From NCBI GenBank assembly GCA_020205615.1, contig CM035160.1:10267821-10331820 (forward strand): DNA of 64,000 bases. The letters run 5' to 3'. The position numbers were made by a program, and so were the translations under genes. Shown here one piece after another: positions 60,975-64,000 of the stretch. How positions within the stretch are numbered: position 1 is the first letter of the stretch; every line of letters starts with the position of its first letter. The notes beneath the pieces are model-generated. The model was not told where the DNA came from and did not search any database. It saw nothing but the letters and a program-made list of their open reading frames with translations. This DNA comes from Panax quinquefolius. Taxonomy: Eukaryota; Streptophyta; Magnoliopsida; Apiales; Araliaceae.

Positions 60975-63900
60975 ATGGCCGGAGATGGAACTTTGTCGTC
61001 GGCGAAGATAGTAGTAGGAGGAGCAGAAGGTCAGTACACGGTGGCGAAGACGTCGGTGTGGTGGGACATAGAGAACTGTCACGTACCCAAGGGTTTCGAT
61101 GCACACGAAATAGCGCAGAATATAAGTTCAGCATTGGTGAAAATGAACTACTGTGGGCCTGTTTCCATCTCCGCCTTTGGTGACACCAATAAAATCCCTC
61201 CCGCCGTTCAACAAGCCCTCAACAGTACCGGAATTTCACTCAATCACGTTCCAGCCGGTACTCTCTCTCTTGAAATAACTCACTCAGTCACTTCTTGCTC
61301 TGAATTGAAACCCTATGATGTGAAATTATTGTTCGTTTATATGTATGCAATTTAAGTTTAATGGATCAATTTTGTCAGGAAGTCTTGTAAATCTTGTTTA
61401 TATCATTGATTTGTTGCGGTTTAGTTTGATTGTATGAGGGAGGGGGAGGATGGGATAGGGTTTCAATTTTGGGGCATTTTTGTTGCGGCAATGATGGTAG
61501 TAGTTGTCAAATGATTGCTTCTTGGAGTTGGTATTTAAAATTGTTATAGTAATGGCTATTTTTAACATTTGAATGAATTTCAAATTCTTTGTGACTGGGA
61601 ATTTGATCTGAATCATATCACATTACAAAATTTTATTTTGCGAGTGCATAAAAGCCTCCAGGTGGGTAGTTATGAGAGAGCAAATACCTCCATGGACTAA
61701 ACCACTTAGAGGGGAGAGAAGACGACAATGGGAAAAAAAGTTTGTTTTATAACGTTCCTAATTCTGTTATTCCATATAAGTCATATATTTATGTGGAATG
61801 ATCCATGACCGAAGTTGGCTATGGACTGTTTAGTAGCATCCCAGTTTTTATTGTTCAGTGGAAACATCAGGCAGACCTGATTTTAAAAAAAATTAGACCT
61901 TCCACGTATTAATGGTGCGGAGGAGTCTGTACTTTGAAATGCCACACATTCCCCTCAATTTAAGTTTCAAACTCTTAATGGTGCGGACTGTCAATCTTAA
62001 TTTTTTTCTCATGGATGTAGATTAGGTTACATTTTGGTGAACATGATAAGGAATAAGAGGAACCAAATGGATTTGTTTACATGTTGGGTGGTTGCATTTT
62101 GAAGATCTTGAGACATGAATTCTCTTGTAACGGATACGGTAGAGTTTAAAGAGGATACAATATAACCATAAATTATGAAGCAGAACAAGTCTGCAACTTC
62201 TTTCAATGCTGCCCTCCAACCATTTACCCTGTCCATCCATTCCTTTTTACTTTCATCATCATTTTTCTGCATCAATTTCTCTTCGTACCTGTCAAATGCT
62301 TTCTTGATGCTTCCTATTTGGTACCTAACATCGGATGGTTCCACGTGATAGAAGACTGGAACAACTAGATGCCCAGAGATCTTCTTGCATTCAAGTATCA
62401 TTAACAGCTCATCCAGGCACCATTTGGAAGATGCATAGTCCTTCGAGAACACAATTATTGAAAGCCTCGACTGTTGAATTGCTCTATTTAACTCAGATTT
62501 GACATGTTTTCCTCGCTCTAACCCTTCGTCATCTCTAAATGTGCGAATTCCTGCTTGCACCAAAGCTGTATAGAGGTGATCGGTGAAGGTTTTACGAGTG
62601 TCTGTGCCTCTAAAACTCAAGAACACATCATGTCTAGATCTAGAGGTAGAAGAGGAGGTTTCTTGGGCTCTCATAGTCTCCATTGAATAATGAAAATATC
62701 TTAAGATAGCTTAGCTCTGGCTAGGATATGAATATCGCTTAGCTCTAACAATAGGAGATGCACAGCTTATGATATTTTTAATAGTAATTGTAACTGACTG
62801 CTGATTGGAAATGTGAATGCATAAATTATGAAGCAGAACAAGTAATTAGAGTTCGAATTATATACAGCGATAGTGTGTTGACTTGAATCATCTTTGTATG
62901 TTTGATATTTTTTTATATGATCAGGTGTTAAAGATGCTAGTGACAAGAAAATTTTAGTTGATATGCTATTCTGGGCGGTGGATAATCCTTCCCCTGCAAA
63001 TTATTTACTGATTTCGGGGGATAGGGATTTTTCTAATGCACTTCATCAATTACGCATGCGGAGGTATAATATCCTTTTAGCACAGCCCCTAAAGGCTTCC
63101 GCTGCGCTCGTTGCAGCTGCAAAGAGTGTATGGCGCTGGAAAAGCCTTCTTGCAGGAGGATCCCCACTTACCAGTGGTGAATCATCACAACTTGCTAATA
63201 GTAACAATACATTCAACCCTGAAATATTGCGGGATCCAGTTCCCGACATATTCCCAAAAAACCAAACTGCATATTCAAAATCTGAAAGTATATCCTTGAG
63301 AAATCAGAACTTCTTTAATCCTGTTGGGGTTGGTGATGCTAAGGATAAAGGGAAGTATGTTTTGAAAAATCCAAACCAGCCTGAAATAACAAGAGCCTCA
63401 AGTATGCCAGTTGCGATTCAAGAAAGCAACAACTTCACTAATATTAATCAGCCTGAAAGTGCACAAGCAAAACAGTTTAAGAGTGCTCCTCACGAATTTT
63501 TTGGTGCTACTGAGCCTTTCCCTGCAAGCAGGTCTGACCACTTGGGGAACATTGGCAATTTTAATATCAAAGACGATCTACATAATCAATACACTCAACC
63601 GCGGCTGGTTTTTGCACTGGATGGCTTGTCTCGACTAGATTCTTATAACAATGCTTTTCGTCCTGTGGCACAAAAACATGATGGTCCTAGATTTTCCTCT
63701 GCCCCACTCACGAATGTTCCTAATATTGGCAAGTTGGGTATGTCTGAGGAAAGCAATTATTCTCGAAATCCTCCTAATTTCTATAGGAAAGTTGGAGGAG
63801 ACTACAAACCTAAATCTATGGAGTCTCCGAATTTAGCTAGACCTTGTGTACCACAAAAAGGTGGTATCTCGCACACAAGTCAGCCAGTTTTTGACGTTCC

Positions 63901-64000
63901 GGAAGTATCATCCTTCTCTCGTATCACGATTTCGACTAATAGCATCCATGGAGTTCAAGGATGCCAACCTCCTCCTGAATGCATTCAAGGCCTTATAGGG
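60975..64000 (+). CDS. NYN-domain (limkain-b1/MARF1-like) putative endoribonuclease, 5' part
   Basis: Exon 1 60975-61257 (MAGDGTLSSAKIVVGG...), intron 61258-62924, exon 2 from 62925 open to the window end. The NYN domain is split between the exons: SVWWDIENCHVPKG with the first Asp, SISAFGDTNKIP, then VDMLFWAVDN and LISGDRDFSNALHQL with the further acidic residues. These are the PIN-like acidic metal-binding positions of this nuclease fold, and all are present. The region after VWRWKSLL is a long low-complexity Asn/Ser/Pro-rich stretch, as in plant homologues that later carry OST-HTH/LOTUS domains; those would lie past the window. Role by family: RNA decay or processing. ATG 60975 is the first in frame. 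The intron hosts a TIR gene on the other strand. Confidence 0.9.
62027..62683 (-). CDS. TIR-domain protein (TIR-only), nested in the NYN gene intron
   Basis: One uninterrupted 218-residue frame. The TIR domain covers about residues 18-165: HDVFLSFRGTDTRKTFTDHL (first strand and AA region), FRDDEGLERGKHVKSEL (BB loop), SKDYASSKWCLDELLMILE and VVPVFYHVEPSDVRYQIG. The Glu of the WCLDEL motif (residue 92), catalytic for NAD cleavage in plant TIRs, is present. After KEVADL (166) the frame reads a hydrophobic tail unlike the usual TIR-NB linker. No NB-ARC or LRR sequence follows within the intron. Plant TIRs signal immunity and cell death through NAD+-derived small molecules; whether this copy is expressed is unknown. 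It could be a truncated TIR-NB-LRR first exon. Confidence 0.85.
   Translation of the reverse strand: METMRAQETSSSTSRSRHDVFLSFRGTDTRKTFTDHLYTALVQAGIRTFRDDEGLERGKHVKSELNRAIQQSRLSIIVFSKDYASSKWCLDELLMILECKKISGHLVVPVFYHVEPSDVRYQIGSIKKAFDRYEEKLMQKNDDESKKEWMDRVNGWRAALKEVADLFCFIIYGYIVSSLNSTVSVTREFMSQDLQNATTQHVNKSIWFLLFLIMFTKM
62166..62843. repeat. 24-bp exact direct repeat at both edges of the TIR coding segment
   Basis: The same 24 bases (core ATAAATTATGAAGCAGAACA) are found at 62166-62189 and 62820-62843, 654 bp apart. The left copy falls exactly where the TIR reading frame leaves its family consensus (after VADL). The right copy lies 136 bp upstream of the TIR start. Confidence 0.9.

Overview
This is nuclear DNA of a flowering plant, almost certainly a eudicot. 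The genes have many GT-AG introns, the DNA is AT-rich, and LTR retrotransposons, Stowaway-type and other MITEs and (TA)n tracts are dense. The gene families are land-plant ones: PDR-type ABCG transporter, Lhcb1, protochlorophyllide oxidoreductase, TIR-domain protein. The PDR-3-like sequence style suggests an asterid, perhaps Lamiales; that is a guess from protein resemblance only.

Layout. 0-18.3 kb: a WD40 gene of the WDR6/TRM734 type, entered mid-gene, split by a ~12.9 kb cluster of decayed Ty3/gypsy LTR elements (4651-17549). A block of WD40 coding sequence expected at the insertion point was not found. 19.0-19.8 kb: an Lhcb1 pseudogene (minus) that still has its own upstream TATA box. 22.1-24.5 kb: an intact S-adenosylmethionine synthetase gene with a leader intron; it is the one clearly healthy complete gene here. 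25.8-35.6 kb: a full 24-exon PDR-type ABCG transporter, in frame except for one 1-nt deletion in exon 22. 36-42.6 kb: a mosaic of MITEs, (TA)n tracts, a 5'-truncated POR fragment, a Mutator-like MITE and a nested palindrome. 42.8-51.5 kb: a rearranged PDR paralogue. Promoter and exon 1 remain in plus orientation, followed by exons 17 to 2 inverted (minus), a ~140-bp loop, then exons 3 to 14 in plus orientation: a giant inverted repeat with arms of ~3.3-3.8 kb. 52.2-59.5 kb: a nine-exon sugar-phosphate/phosphate translocator (At3g14410/At1g48230 type) with all splice sites and phases kept but three in-frame stops and a solo LTR in one intron. 61.0-64 kb: a NYN-domain (limkain-b1/MARF1-like) gene running off the window; its first intron carries a TIR-domain gene on the opposite strand.

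The most interesting structure is the PDR inverted repeat. A retained promoter-plus-exon-1 module points into two long complementary arms made of PDR exons and introns, and a near-intact PDR paralogue lies 8 kb upstream. If transcribed, it would fold into a long hairpin and could feed small RNAs against its neighbour; this is inference. The TIR-only gene nested in the NYN intron, with a 24-bp direct repeat at its edges, is the second point of interest.

Limits: all exon boundaries were set by eye from splice dinucleotides, phase arithmetic and remembered family sequences. No alignment or database search was run.
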